A stretch of 64,000 nt of DNA from Zobellia galactanivorans (lineage in GTDB: Bacteria; Bacteroidota; Bacteroidia; Flavobacteriales; Flavobacteriaceae): NCBI RefSeq assembly GCF_000973105.1, contig NC_015844.1, forward strand, positions 1 through 64,000. Direction: 5' to 3'. Made by a program: the position numbers and the translations under genes. Below are positions 37,508 to 45,390 of the stretch, piece after piece (within the stretch, counting starts at the first letter, position 1; each line of letters starts with the position of its first letter). Under the pieces are notes generated by a model, which saw only the letters and a list, made by a program, of their open reading frames with translations, had not been told where the DNA came from and searched no databases.

Positions 37508-38116
37508 CTAACTTAATTCTTTTAAAGTTTTTGAATAATACGCAAGTAATTCCTGTACCAAATCCAGACGAGCCCGTTTTTGACGTTGGCTTACCGCCGA
37601 CTGCTGAATATTGAGCCTTTCGGCAATTTCGCGTTGCGAAGCATCAGGATAATCTAAAGCCAACACAATAATCTCTGCCGATACAGGACTCCAGTCATCC
37701 ATAAAGTGCAGCGCCAACTTTAACATGAGATTTAAGGTCTCATCAATAAAACCGTTTCCGGTAGCAATGGTCAAATTAAGCTTCTCTTCCTTAAGGGACT
37801 CAAAAGTTCTACCCGACCGATGATAAGCCGGACCGTTGGACTCACTCACTCCGACCCCCTTAAAGGTTTCACTGCCCAAACCAATGCCCATACGAACATC
37901 CAAGCCCTTTACCGTTTTTATCAAGGCCTTTATATGTATGGCCGCACGCAAGGCATCTTCCTTGGCTATTTTCAACTGAAACTCATCACCCCTATAGACC
38001 TCCCAATCGATGGGCGAACTACCAAGCCTAGACAGGTAAGCCTTGAGAATGCCCAACCACTCCGACGAGTTGTGGTTTTCTGAATTAATGATGTCTCCCG
38101 TAATTATTGCTACCAT
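37508..38116 (-). CDS. SatD-like protein with C-terminal HTH
   Basis: A 202-residue protein of the SatD type. The N-terminal 125 residues resemble a class III nucleotide cyclase core: IITGDII (D8), YRGDEFQL (GDEF at 43-46, D44), RMGIGLG, and NGPAYHRSGR with R103 where cyclases carry the transition-state Arg (H99 replaces the usual Asn). Residues about 158-183 (ASQREIAERLNIQQSAVSQRQKRA) form a helix-turn-helix. The cyclase resemblance is my reading, not established knowledge. Its start lies 5-7 bases from the first of three palindromic repeats. It heads an operon with DUF3307 and the hydrolase. Confidence 0.8.
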   Translation of the reverse strand: MVAIITGDIINSENHNSSEWLGILKAYLSRLGSSPIDWEVYRGDEFQLKIAKEDALRAAIHIKALIKTVKGLDVRMGIGLGSETFKGVGVSESNGPAYHRSGRTFESLKEEKLNLTIATGNGFIDETLNLMLKLALHFMDDWSPVSAEIIVLALDYPDASQREIAERLNIQQSAVSQRQKRARLDLVQELLAYYSKTLKELS

Positions 38117-38120
38117 AACT

Positions 38121-38199
38121 ATATAAGCTAAAACGCTAATATATTAAAATATAAGTCAAAAAGCTAATATTTTTAATTATAAGTCATATCGCTTATACA
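38121..38199 (-). repeat. Three palindromic repeats at 28-bp period (candidate operators)
   Basis: Imperfect palindromes of about 20 bp start at 38123, 38151 and 38179, an exact 28-bp spacing. Each has left half TATAAGY and right half GCTWATA around a 6-bp centre; copy 3 is the best dyad (TATAAG ... GCTTATA). The array fills the whole gap between the methyltransferase stop and the SatD-like start. On the minus strand a TTTG in copy 2 and TAGCGTTT in copy 1, about 18 bases apart, could be the promoter, overlapped by the repeats. This fits cooperative repression by an HTH protein, perhaps SatD-like itself. Confidence 0.7.
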
Positions 38200-38652
38200 T
38201 CAGAACCACCTCCGAACATTGAGACAATACTGTCTGTACTCCTTACCAAAAAGCTCTAAAAGCGCCGTTTCTTCAGGAATGATCTGAAATCGGTTCATAT
38301 AGGCCACAAAACCCGCCGCCAACAAAGTATTGAATGCATTCCCCAACCAAATACCCCAAACCAGTAACACCATCAACAAAGCCAAGTACATCGGATTTCT
38401 AGAATAGGCAAAAATACCCCCCCGAACCAACCGACTTGCCTTTGAAGGCGCCGTAGGATCAATAGTAGTGCGCAGCCTGAAGAATTGAAAAAGGGCCCAA
38501 GCCGCGACTATAGCCGCAAAGAACAACAATACCCCCATCAGGTAATATCGGCCGAAAAAATCAAAATACCCGAAAGGCAAAAATGAAGCCAGTAAATACA
38601 TCAAACCGGCAAAAACCAAAAAAACAACCGCGGGAGGTATCTTCAACTCCAT
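38200..38652 (-). CDS. Isoprenylcysteine carboxyl methyltransferase/phospholipid methyltransferase family protein
   Basis: A 150-residue membrane protein with about four transmembrane helices. The C-terminal YSRNPMYLALLMVL and EETALLELFGKEYRQYC match the ICMT/PEMT superfamily, which methylates lipids or cysteine carboxylates with SAM. The acceptor is unknown. The frame is open upstream to 38763, but MELKIPPAVVFLV at 38652 is the natural start; the longer version would overlap rdgB. It is divergent from rdgB. Confidence 0.85.
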   Translation of the reverse strand: MELKIPPAVVFLVFAGLMYLLASFLPFGYFDFFGRYYLMGVLLFFAAIVAAWALFQFFRLRTTIDPTAPSKASRLVRGGIFAYSRNPMYLALLMVLLVWGIWLGNAFNTLLAAGFVAYMNRFQIIPEETALLELFGKEYRQYCLNVRRWF

Positions 38653-38682
38653 AATAACATATTTATAGCTTTTCAAAATTAC

Positions 38683-38690
38683 TATTTTTG
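38683..38690 (+). promoter_or_regulatory. rdgB promoter, -7 element
   Basis: TATTTTTG, a perfect TANNTTTG match, 50 bases before the ATG; no convincing TTTG at -33. Confidence 0.45.
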
Positions 38691-38739
38691 CCACCACTAA
38701 AAGCATCCTACTAAAAACAATCTCAAATTTCAACCTTAT

Positions 38740-39309
38740 ATGAAACTGGTTTTCGCAACGCACAACAAGAACAAACTCGACGAGGTAAAGGCACTCGTAC
38801 CCTCACATATCGAACTGGTTTCATTGACCGATATCGGCTGTTTTGACGAAATACCCGAAACTGGAAGCACCTTAGAGGAAAACGCCCAACTAAAAGCCGA
38901 TTACGTTACCGAAAATTACGGCTTACCGTGCTTTGCAGACGACACCGGCCTTTTAGTAGACGCATTAAACGGTGAACCCGGGGTCTTCTCCGCAAGATAT
39001 GCCGGTGAAGGCAAAAATGCCGACGACAACATGAACAAACTTTTGACCAAGTTAAAAGACCACCCTAATCGTTCTGCACACTTTAAAACAGCAATAGCCC
39101 TAAACCTAAACGAAAAAAAATACATGTTCGAGGGCATAGTGGAAGGCCATATAACCTCGCAAAAAACAGGGGGTGGCGGTTTTGGCTATGATCCTATTTT
39201 TCAACCCAAGGGATACAAAAAGACCTTTGCCGAAATTCCCTTGGAAACCAAAAACCGTATCAGCCACAGGGGCCTAGCCATTCAAAAATTATTAGATTTC
39301 CTTCGATAA
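38740..39309 (+). CDS. rdgB: Non-canonical purine NTP pyrophosphatase (RdgB/HAM1)
   Basis: A 189-residue enzyme that hydrolyses dITP/XTP to monophosphates, cleansing the nucleotide pool. Family motifs are MKLVFATHNKNKLDEV at the start, CFADDTGLLVDALNGEPGVFSARYAGE and GGGFGYDPIFQP, ending in SHRGLAIQKL. Length is normal. The promoter of the DEAD-box helicase lies just after its stop. Confidence 0.97.
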   Translation: MKLVFATHNKNKLDEVKALVPSHIELVSLTDIGCFDEIPETGSTLEENAQLKADYVTENYGLPCFADDTGLLVDALNGEPGVFSARYAGEGKNADDNMNKLLTKLKDHPNRSAHFKTAIALNLNEKKYMFEGIVEGHITSQKTGGGGFGYDPIFQPKGYKKTFAEIPLETKNRISHRGLAIQKLLDFLR

Positions 39310-39331
39310 TCGCTATCTCGATAATTAAACG

Positions 39332-39339
39332 TACCTTTG
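39332..39339 (+). promoter_or_regulatory. DEAD-box helicase promoter, -7 element
   Basis: TACCTTTG is a perfect TANNTTTG match that predicts a transcript start near 39345 and a leader of about 105 bases before the helicase ATG at 39451. Confidence 0.6.
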
Positions 39340-39344
39340 CACCT

Positions 39345-39450
39345 TAATTTTAACGCCGCCGGTATGGCAGGTGTTGCTCCGAGTACTAAGGTTATATACG
39401 ATAATCGCTCTATGCAACACACCTATTAGCGATTTAAGTATACCTTTTTT
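39345..39450 (+). promoter_or_regulatory. Structured 5' leader with possible H-type pseudoknot
   Basis: GTGTTGC (39371-39377) pairs perfectly with GCAACAC (39414-39420), extendable by AG/CT across a 2-base bulge. AATCGCT (39403-39409) pairs perfectly with AGCGATT (39428-39434). The order A-B-A'-B' is a pseudoknot topology, or two exclusive helices. The leader is more GC-rich than typical intergenic DNA here and ends in a pyrimidine run at the start codon. It could control helicase synthesis, for example by temperature or by helicase feedback. Confidence 0.5.
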
Positions 39451-41241
39451 ATGACAAAATTTGAAGCATTAGGGCTAAGTCAGCCCCTATTGGACGCTGT
39501 GAAGGACATGGGTTTTGAAAGCCCTTCCGAAGTACAGGAAAAAGCAATCCCAATTTTATTGGAAAGCGAAACGGACCTCGTGGCGCTTGCACAAACAGGA
39601 ACCGGTAAAACGGCCGCCTTTGGTTTTCCGTTAATTCAGAAACTCGACAGCAACAGCAGAACTACCCAAGGGTTGATACTCTCCCCTACCCGCGAACTTT
39701 GTTTGCAGATTACCAACGAGATTCAGGCTTACTCCAAGTTTGTAAAAGGTTTGAACACCGTTGCAATTTATGGTGGGGCCAGCATCACCGATCAGGCCCG
39801 ACAAATCAAACGTGGCGCACAGATCGTTGTGGCAACGCCCGGTAGAATGAAGGACATGATCAGCCGTGGCCTAGTCGATATTACAAAAATCGACTACTGT
39901 GTTCTCGATGAGGCCGATGAAATGCTCAACATGGGCTTTTTTGAAGACATAAAGGATATTCTTTCGAATACCCCTAAAGACAAATCTACTTGGTTGTTTT
40001 CAGCTACTATGCCCAGGGAAGTAGCTACAATCGCCAAAAAATTCATGCATAGCCCTATTGAAATTACGGTAGGAGCAAAAAATGCAGGAACCTCTAACGT
40101 ACAGCACGAATATTACGTAGTTGGCGGAAGAGATAGATACCCCGCCCTTAAGCGACTTGCAGATGCCAACCCCGATATTTTCTCGGTAGTTTTCTGTAGA
40201 ACGAAAAGAGACACACAACGCGTTGCCGAAAAGTTAATCGAAGACGGATACAACGCAGGAGCATTACATGGCGATTTAAGCCAGAACCAACGAGATTTGG
40301 TAATGAACTCCTTCCGTAAAAAACAAATACAAATGTTGGTCGCTACCGATGTAGCGGCTCGTGGTATTGATGTCGATGACATTACCCATGTTATCAACTA
40401 CCAGCTTCCCGATGAAATCGAGACCTATACCCACCGTAGTGGCCGTACAGGTAGAGCCGGTAAATCCGGTATTTCAATGGTTATCGTAACCCGAAGTGAA
40501 ATGCGGAAGATCCACGCCATAGAGAAAAAGATCCAACAAGATTTTATCTCTAAGAAAATTCCAACGGGTATAGAGATTTGCGAAATACAACTTTACCACT
40601 TGGCCAACAAAATAAAGGAAACCAAGATAAACAAAGACGTAGAGAATTACCTTCCCGCCATTAACGATGTTCTTGAAGGAATAGACCGTGACGAGCTTAT
40701 CAAAAAAATCGTATCGGTTGAGTTTACGCGTTTCTCTAACTATTACAACAAAACCAAAGACCTCAATTCATCCGGTTCTGACGACCGCGGAAGGGAAAGA
40801 GGCGAAAGAGGTGAAAGAAATACGCACGCCCCATCTAATGGTTCGGTACGTTACTTTATCAATGTAGGGGAAAAAGACGGTTACGACTGGATGTCATTAA
40901 AAGACTTCCTTCGAGACACCTTGAATCTAGGTAAAGAAGACGTTTACAAAGTTGATACGAAAGACTCGTTTTCTTTCTTCAATACCGAAGCGGAACACAC
41001 CGAACAGATCCTTCAGTTTTTTACCGACTTCAAATTAGAAGGCAGGTTCATAAACGTTGAAGTATCTAAAAACCCCGGCGGAAGCGGCGGCGGCAGAGGA
41101 AGAAATGACCGAGGCAGAAAAAGAGATCGCGATAACGATCGAGGTGGCAGGTCTAGAGGTAGGGACAGAAGTTCCTCTAAAGGAAAACCCAGCCATTCGG
41201 GAAAAAGAAGAAGTTCAAAAAGCAGAAGCGACTTCTTTTAA
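39451..41241 (+). CDS. DEAD-box ATP-dependent RNA helicase with DbpA-type RNA-binding domain
   Basis: A 596-residue RNA helicase for ribosome assembly or RNA remodelling. Motifs: Walker A AQTGTGKT, PTRELC, VLDEADEM, FSATMP and HRSGRTGRAG. A DbpA-like RNA recognition domain follows (about 465-535, RYFINVGEKDGYDWMSLKDFL). The tail from about 540 is low-complexity, rich in Arg, Gly, Ser and Asp, as in CsdA/DeaD-like proteins. The structured leader and long C-terminal tail suggest control at low temperature. Monocistronic, with a UUCG-loop terminator. Confidence 0.95.
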   Translation: MTKFEALGLSQPLLDAVKDMGFESPSEVQEKAIPILLESETDLVALAQTGTGKTAAFGFPLIQKLDSNSRTTQGLILSPTRELCLQITNEIQAYSKFVKGLNTVAIYGGASITDQARQIKRGAQIVVATPGRMKDMISRGLVDITKIDYCVLDEADEMLNMGFFEDIKDILSNTPKDKSTWLFSATMPREVATIAKKFMHSPIEITVGAKNAGTSNVQHEYYVVGGRDRYPALKRLADANPDIFSVVFCRTKRDTQRVAEKLIEDGYNAGALHGDLSQNQRDLVMNSFRKKQIQMLVATDVAARGIDVDDITHVINYQLPDEIETYTHRSGRTGRAGKSGISMVIVTRSEMRKIHAIEKKIQQDFISKKIPTGIEICEIQLYHLANKIKETKINKDVENYLPAINDVLEGIDRDELIKKIVSVEFTRFSNYYNKTKDLNSSGSDDRGRERGERGERNTHAPSNGSVRYFINVGEKDGYDWMSLKDFLRDTLNLGKEDVYKVDTKDSFSFFNTEAEHTEQILQFFTDFKLEGRFINVEVSKNPGGSGGGRGRNDRGRKRDRDNDRGGRSRGRDRSSSKGKPSHSGKRRSSKSRSDFF

Positions 41242-41277
41242 GCCCCTAACAACTTATATTTAAAGTTAATTGTATAT

Positions 41278-41306
41278 TAAAAAATACGCTTCGGCGTATT
41301 TTTTTG
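41278..41306 (+). terminator. Terminator after DEAD-box helicase
   Basis: Stem AAAATACGC / GCGTATTTT closed by a TTCG tetraloop and followed by a T run. Confidence 0.92.
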
Positions 41307-41328
41307 TTTTGTTTAGTACATTTAAACT

Positions 41329-42117
41329 ATGCTTAAAGTAATGAAACCAATTGTATTCTTTTTCTTCTTGTTTTCAACCCTTTCCATTTTTGCGCAAGAC
41401 GACGAAGAAACCGAAGTAAGAGATATAACAGCCATCGTTGTTAACGCACAAACCGACGCCCCCATGGAGAGTGTCCACATTGTAAACCTCAACAAGGTGG
41501 TGGGTACCATTACCAATGGTGAAGGTCAGTTTACCATTACCGCCTCCGTCAACGACACCCTTTATTTTTCATTTCTCGGATTTAAGTCGCAAAAAATCAG
41601 GGTTACCAATGACATGTACAAGTTCAAGAATACAAAAATTGCCCTTACCGAGCTGGCATACGCCCTTGAAGAAGTAATCGTCAAGCCCTATCAGCTTACC
41701 GGCTACCTTGAAATCGATGTCAAGAACGCCCCTATAAACAACGCATACCAGTATAGTATTTCAGGACTTTCGGTAGGTTACGAGGGCGGAAATAAGAATC
41801 CGAGTGCCGTAACCAAGGTATTGGGCGCCATTTTAAACCCCGCCGATTTACTGCGCAACCTCTTTGGGAAACAGCCCAATCAAATGCGAAAGCTGAGAAA
41901 AATGAAGGAAGATGACCAAATCCGCGATCTTTTGGCATCGAAATTCGACCGAGAAATCCTTACCGAACTCCTTCAAATAGAGAAGGTTGACATACAAGAC
42001 ATCCTCAACAACTGCAACTATTCAAAATCGTTTATCACCACGGCCAACGACCTACAGATCCTTGACGCAATAAGCAGCTGCTACGAAGAATTCAAGGTCT
42101 TAAATCGTAAAAAATAA
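41329..42117 (+). CDS. Exported carboxypeptidase-regulatory-like domain protein
   Basis: A 262-residue exported protein. A signal peptide (ending SIFAQ near residue 24) precedes a CarboxypepD_reg-like beta domain (about 35-115) with ITAIVVNAQTDAPMESVHIVN and YFSFLGFKSQ. The C-terminal half is helical with LRKMKEDDQIRDLLASKFDREILTELL and no barrel, so it is not a TonB receptor itself. Such proteins are widespread in flavobacteria without known function. An ATG at 41341 (MKPIVFFFF) is an equally good start. Confidence 0.82.
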   Translation: MLKVMKPIVFFFFLFSTLSIFAQDDEETEVRDITAIVVNAQTDAPMESVHIVNLNKVVGTITNGEGQFTITASVNDTLYFSFLGFKSQKIRVTNDMYKFKNTKIALTELAYALEEVIVKPYQLTGYLEIDVKNAPINNAYQYSISGLSVGYEGGNKNPSAVTKVLGAILNPADLLRNLFGKQPNQMRKLRKMKEDDQIRDLLASKFDREILTELLQIEKVDIQDILNNCNYSKSFITTANDLQILDAISSCYEEFKVLNRKK

Positions 42118-42167
42118 ATTTTCTATTTCCCATAGCATTTTATAGCTTTAGGGAAAATAGATTTCAT

Positions 42168-43883
42168 ATGAAAAGACTGCTCTACGCGGTTGTTGTTTTT
42201 TCGATTTTTATCGCTTGTAAGGAAGAGCGAAAAGAAATTATAGAAGAGGTACCCGTTAAGACCGATTCGATAGCCACCCATGTTGAACCGGTAAAAAACC
42301 TTCCATTCTCCTGGGAAGCGGCCAATATCTATTTTTTATTGACGGACAGGTTCAATAACGGGACTACCGAAAACGACCTAAACTACGACAGAACGGAACC
42401 TACGGGCCCCTTAAGAGGGTTTATGGGAGGTGACATACAGGGCATCACCCAAAAAATAGAGGAAGGTTATTTTTCCGACCTCGGCATCAATGCCATTTGG
42501 TTTACGCCCGTAGTAGAACAAGTTCACGGAAGTACCGATGAAGGCACCGGCAACACCTATGCCTATCACGGCTACTGGACCAAGGATTGGACAGCCCTTG
42601 ACCCCAATTTTGGCACGCGAAAAGACCTGGAAAAAATGGTAAAAGCGGCCCATAAGCACGGTATTCGTGTATTGATGGACGTTGTGCTCAACCATACCGG
42701 CCCGGTTACCGACAAAGATGAGGCGTGGCCCGAAGAATGGATACGAACCTCGCCCACATGTGACTTTACCTCTTACGAAACCACGGTCGAGTGTACACTG
42801 GTAGAAAATCTACCCGACGTTCGAACCGAATCGAACGAAGCGGTCGAACTCCCCGATGCCCTTTTGGCCAAATGGAAGGAAGAAGGCCGACTTAGCCAAG
42901 AACTAGACGAACTTCAACTTTTCTTTGAACGTACGGGATACCCAAGGGCGCCCCGTTACTACATCATCAAATGGCTCACCGATTACGTAAACCACCTCGG
43001 TATAGACGGTTTTAGGGTAGACACCGTAAAACACGTAAACGAAAACGCTTGGTCGGAGCTCTATAAAGAAGCTTCCTTTGCCTTTGAGAATTGGAAAAAA
43101 ATGCACCCCGATAAAGTGCTGGACGACCAGCCCTTCTATATGGTAGGCGAAGTGTATAACTACGGGATTTCCAACGGAAGGGAATTCGACTTCAAAGACA
43201 AAAAAGTAGATTACTTTGCCCATGGCTTCAAAAGCCTTATCAACTTTGAACTAAAGGAAGATGCCAAGAAAGATTATGAATCGATTTTCCGTAAGTATGA
43301 CAAAATACTACGCTCACAACTAAACGGAAAAAGTGTGGTCAACTACCTGACCTCCCATGATGACGGACATCCATACGACATTGAACGTAAAGACCCTATC
43401 AGGGCCGCGAATATCTTAATGCTTACACCTGGGGCTTCCCAAATTTATTACGGAGACGAAACCGCCCGTAGCCTCACCGTAACGGGCACTGAGGACACCC
43501 CCGTACAAGGCGATGCCTCATTGCGTTCGTTCATGAATTGGGAAGAGCTCGACAGTCTGCCCAAAACCAAAGAAATCTTTGAACATTGGAAGAAATTGGG
43601 TACGTTCAGAAGGAAGCATTTGGCCGTCGGGGCGGGCATTCACAAAAGACTGGGAAAAAGCCCTTATGTCTTTAGCCGCAGTTACTCCGAAGGCGATATA
43701 AAGGATAAAGTGGTTATCGGACTCGACCTCCCCAAAGGCAAAAAATCACTTTGGGTCAAAGGCTTTTTCGGAGATGGGACCAAACTATACGATACCTATT
43801 CCGATACCGAAGTCGTGGTACAAAACGGAAAAGTGATTCTTGAAAACGACTACAACATCGCACTTTTAGAACACAAAGAATAA
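42168..43883 (+). CDS. GH13 alpha-amylase family lipoprotein
   Basis: A 571-residue glycoside hydrolase family 13 protein acting on alpha-glucans. A lipoprotein signal peptide ends at the Cys of FIACKEE (C17). The catalytic residues are D285 (GFRVDTVKH), E328 (MVGEVYN) and D398 (TSHDDG). DVVLNHTG and NAIWFTPV are conserved barrel motifs. It lacks neighbouring sus genes; the preceding regulatory-domain gene is not obviously related. It probably sits on the periplasmic side or cell surface. Maltodextrinase versus amylase cannot be decided. Confidence 0.93.
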   Translation: MKRLLYAVVVFSIFIACKEERKEIIEEVPVKTDSIATHVEPVKNLPFSWEAANIYFLLTDRFNNGTTENDLNYDRTEPTGPLRGFMGGDIQGITQKIEEGYFSDLGINAIWFTPVVEQVHGSTDEGTGNTYAYHGYWTKDWTALDPNFGTRKDLEKMVKAAHKHGIRVLMDVVLNHTGPVTDKDEAWPEEWIRTSPTCDFTSYETTVECTLVENLPDVRTESNEAVELPDALLAKWKEEGRLSQELDELQLFFERTGYPRAPRYYIIKWLTDYVNHLGIDGFRVDTVKHVNENAWSELYKEASFAFENWKKMHPDKVLDDQPFYMVGEVYNYGISNGREFDFKDKKVDYFAHGFKSLINFELKEDAKKDYESIFRKYDKILRSQLNGKSVVNYLTSHDDGHPYDIERKDPIRAANILMLTPGASQIYYGDETARSLTVTGTEDTPVQGDASLRSFMNWEELDSLPKTKEIFEHWKKLGTFRRKHLAVGAGIHKRLGKSPYVFSRSYSEGDIKDKVVIGLDLPKGKKSLWVKGFFGDGTKLYDTYSDTEVVVQNGKVILENDYNIALLEHKE

Positions 43884-43981
43884 GCCTTACATATAATATA
43901 TCGGTTGTAAATTATATACAATAAAAAAGGTCGCTTCTACCGAGAAAAAGGAAGAAGCCTCCCCTTAGCTTATATATTTTA

Positions 43982-44638
43982 TTAGCCCTCCACTTCGTAC
44001 CGCTTTAAAATATCGTCAATACTTTTAATCGATTTTTTCGTCCAGTCAAGACGTTTTTCCAGTTTTTCGGCATCGCTCAGCTGCCATTGCAGGTCGGTAG
44101 CCCTAAGTTTTACGGCCAAATGCTGTAAAATAATGGCCGCGGAAACCGATATATTCAAACTTTCGGTAAAGCCCAACATCGGTATCTTTAAAAAACCGTC
44201 ACTCTGCTCCATAGCCTCTTGACTCAAGCCTGTGCGCTCCGTACCGAACAAAAATGCCGTCTTTCCCTCTATTTCAAAATCTTCCAAAAAACGGGAATCG
44301 TTGTGGGGGGTAGTCGCAATGACCTTGTACCCGTCCGATTTCAGCCTTTGGATACACTCGTTCGTACTTTTATATCTATGTACATCTACCCACTGCTGGG
44401 CCCCCATAGCGATTTTATCATCTAATCGCTTACCATACCTAGATTCTATTACGTGCGCCTCTTGAATGCCGAACACCTCACAACTGCGGATGACGGCACT
44501 GGTATTGTGTAATTGGTACACATCTTCAATAGCTACCGTTAGTAATTTTGTTCGGTCTTCCAATATTTCCAAAAACCGTTGTTTTCGTTCTTCTGAAATA
44601 AAATTTTCCAGATATTCGAGAAGTTCTTCCTTAACCAT
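43982..44638 (-). CDS. TrmH family RNA 2'-O-methyltransferase
   Basis: A 218-residue SpoU/TrmH methyltransferase. Family motifs: NTSAVIRSCEVFGI (motif 1), FLFGTERTGLSQEAMEQSD (motif 2) and IPMLGFTESLNISVSAAIIL (motif 3). The size and C-terminal helices agree with tRNA Gm18 methyltransferase TrmH, which is the best guess. A rRNA target cannot be ruled out. It is divergent from the sirtuin gene 35 bases away. Confidence 0.93.
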   Translation of the reverse strand: MVKEELLEYLENFISEERKQRFLEILEDRTKLLTVAIEDVYQLHNTSAVIRSCEVFGIQEAHVIESRYGKRLDDKIAMGAQQWVDVHRYKSTNECIQRLKSDGYKVIATTPHNDSRFLEDFEIEGKTAFLFGTERTGLSQEAMEQSDGFLKIPMLGFTESLNISVSAAIILQHLAVKLRATDLQWQLSDAEKLEKRLDWTKKSIKSIDDILKRYEVEG

Positions 44639-44673
44639 ATATCGAATATAATAAAAACTCTATTTTTATAACG

Positions 44674-45366
44674 ATGAAGAAAAAAATTACGATTTTGACC
44701 GGTGCCGGAATGAGTGCGGAAAGCGGCATAAATACCTTTAGGGATGCAGGAGGACTATGGGAAGGGCATGACGTTATGGAAGTCGCTTCACCCGAGGGTT
44801 TTGCCAAGAATCCGGAACTCGTTCTCAATTTCTACAACCAAAGGCGACGACAACTTCAACAGGTAAAGCCCAACCTGGCCCATAAGGCCTTGATCGAACT
44901 TGAAAAACTATTCGATGTCACCATCGTTACCCAAAACGTAGATGATCTTCATGAAAGGGCAGGCAGCTCAAACATAATTCACCTTCACGGGGAATTACTC
45001 AAAGTACGAAGTACCGGAAATGAAAATCGCGTCCTCGACTGGACCAAGGACCTCAATTTAGGGGACCGCTGTGAACAAGGCCATCAATTGCGTCCGCATA
45101 TCGTTTGGTTCGGTGAAGCCGTTCCCCTTTTGGAACAAGCGGCCATTGCCACCCAAAATGCCGACATCCTTATCATTATCGGTACATCAATGCAAGTATA
45201 TCCCGCAGCAAGCCTTATCGACTATGCGCAGGGGCATGTACCTATTTATTTTGTCGACCCAAGACCCAGTGTTTCCGAAAACCACTACAACCATCTCACC
45301 GTTATAGCCAAAACCGCGGTAGAAGGGGTTCCCGATTTGGTGCGTGACCTTATCGAATCGATTTAA
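44674..45366 (+). CDS. NAD-dependent protein deacylase, sirtuin
   Basis: A 230-residue class III sirtuin removing acyl groups from lysines with NAD. GAGMSAESGIN (10-20), TQNVDDLHERAG (86-97) and HLHGE with catalytic H105 are present. Y54-x-x-R57 in NFYNQRR matches the succinyl/malonyl-binding pair of SIRT5-type enzymes, so desuccinylation is plausible. Only one cysteine (C133) exists in the protein, so the classical four-Cys zinc site is missing. The symbol cobB is often used but not proven here. It is followed by a helical protein and purB. Confidence 0.93.
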   Translation: MKKKITILTGAGMSAESGINTFRDAGGLWEGHDVMEVASPEGFAKNPELVLNFYNQRRRQLQQVKPNLAHKALIELEKLFDVTIVTQNVDDLHERAGSSNIIHLHGELLKVRSTGNENRVLDWTKDLNLGDRCEQGHQLRPHIVWFGEAVPLLEQAAIATQNADILIIIGTSMQVYPAASLIDYAQGHVPIYFVDPRPSVSENHYNHLTVIAKTAVEGVPDLVRDLIESI

Positions 45367-45390
45367 CTACACTAACGCCTACCATCGAAA

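Noticed and set aside
36809-38116. A toxin-antitoxin system formed by the SatD-like and DUF3307 genes
   Set aside because: Sizes, membrane topology and HTH at the C-terminus do not match known toxin-antitoxin pairs.
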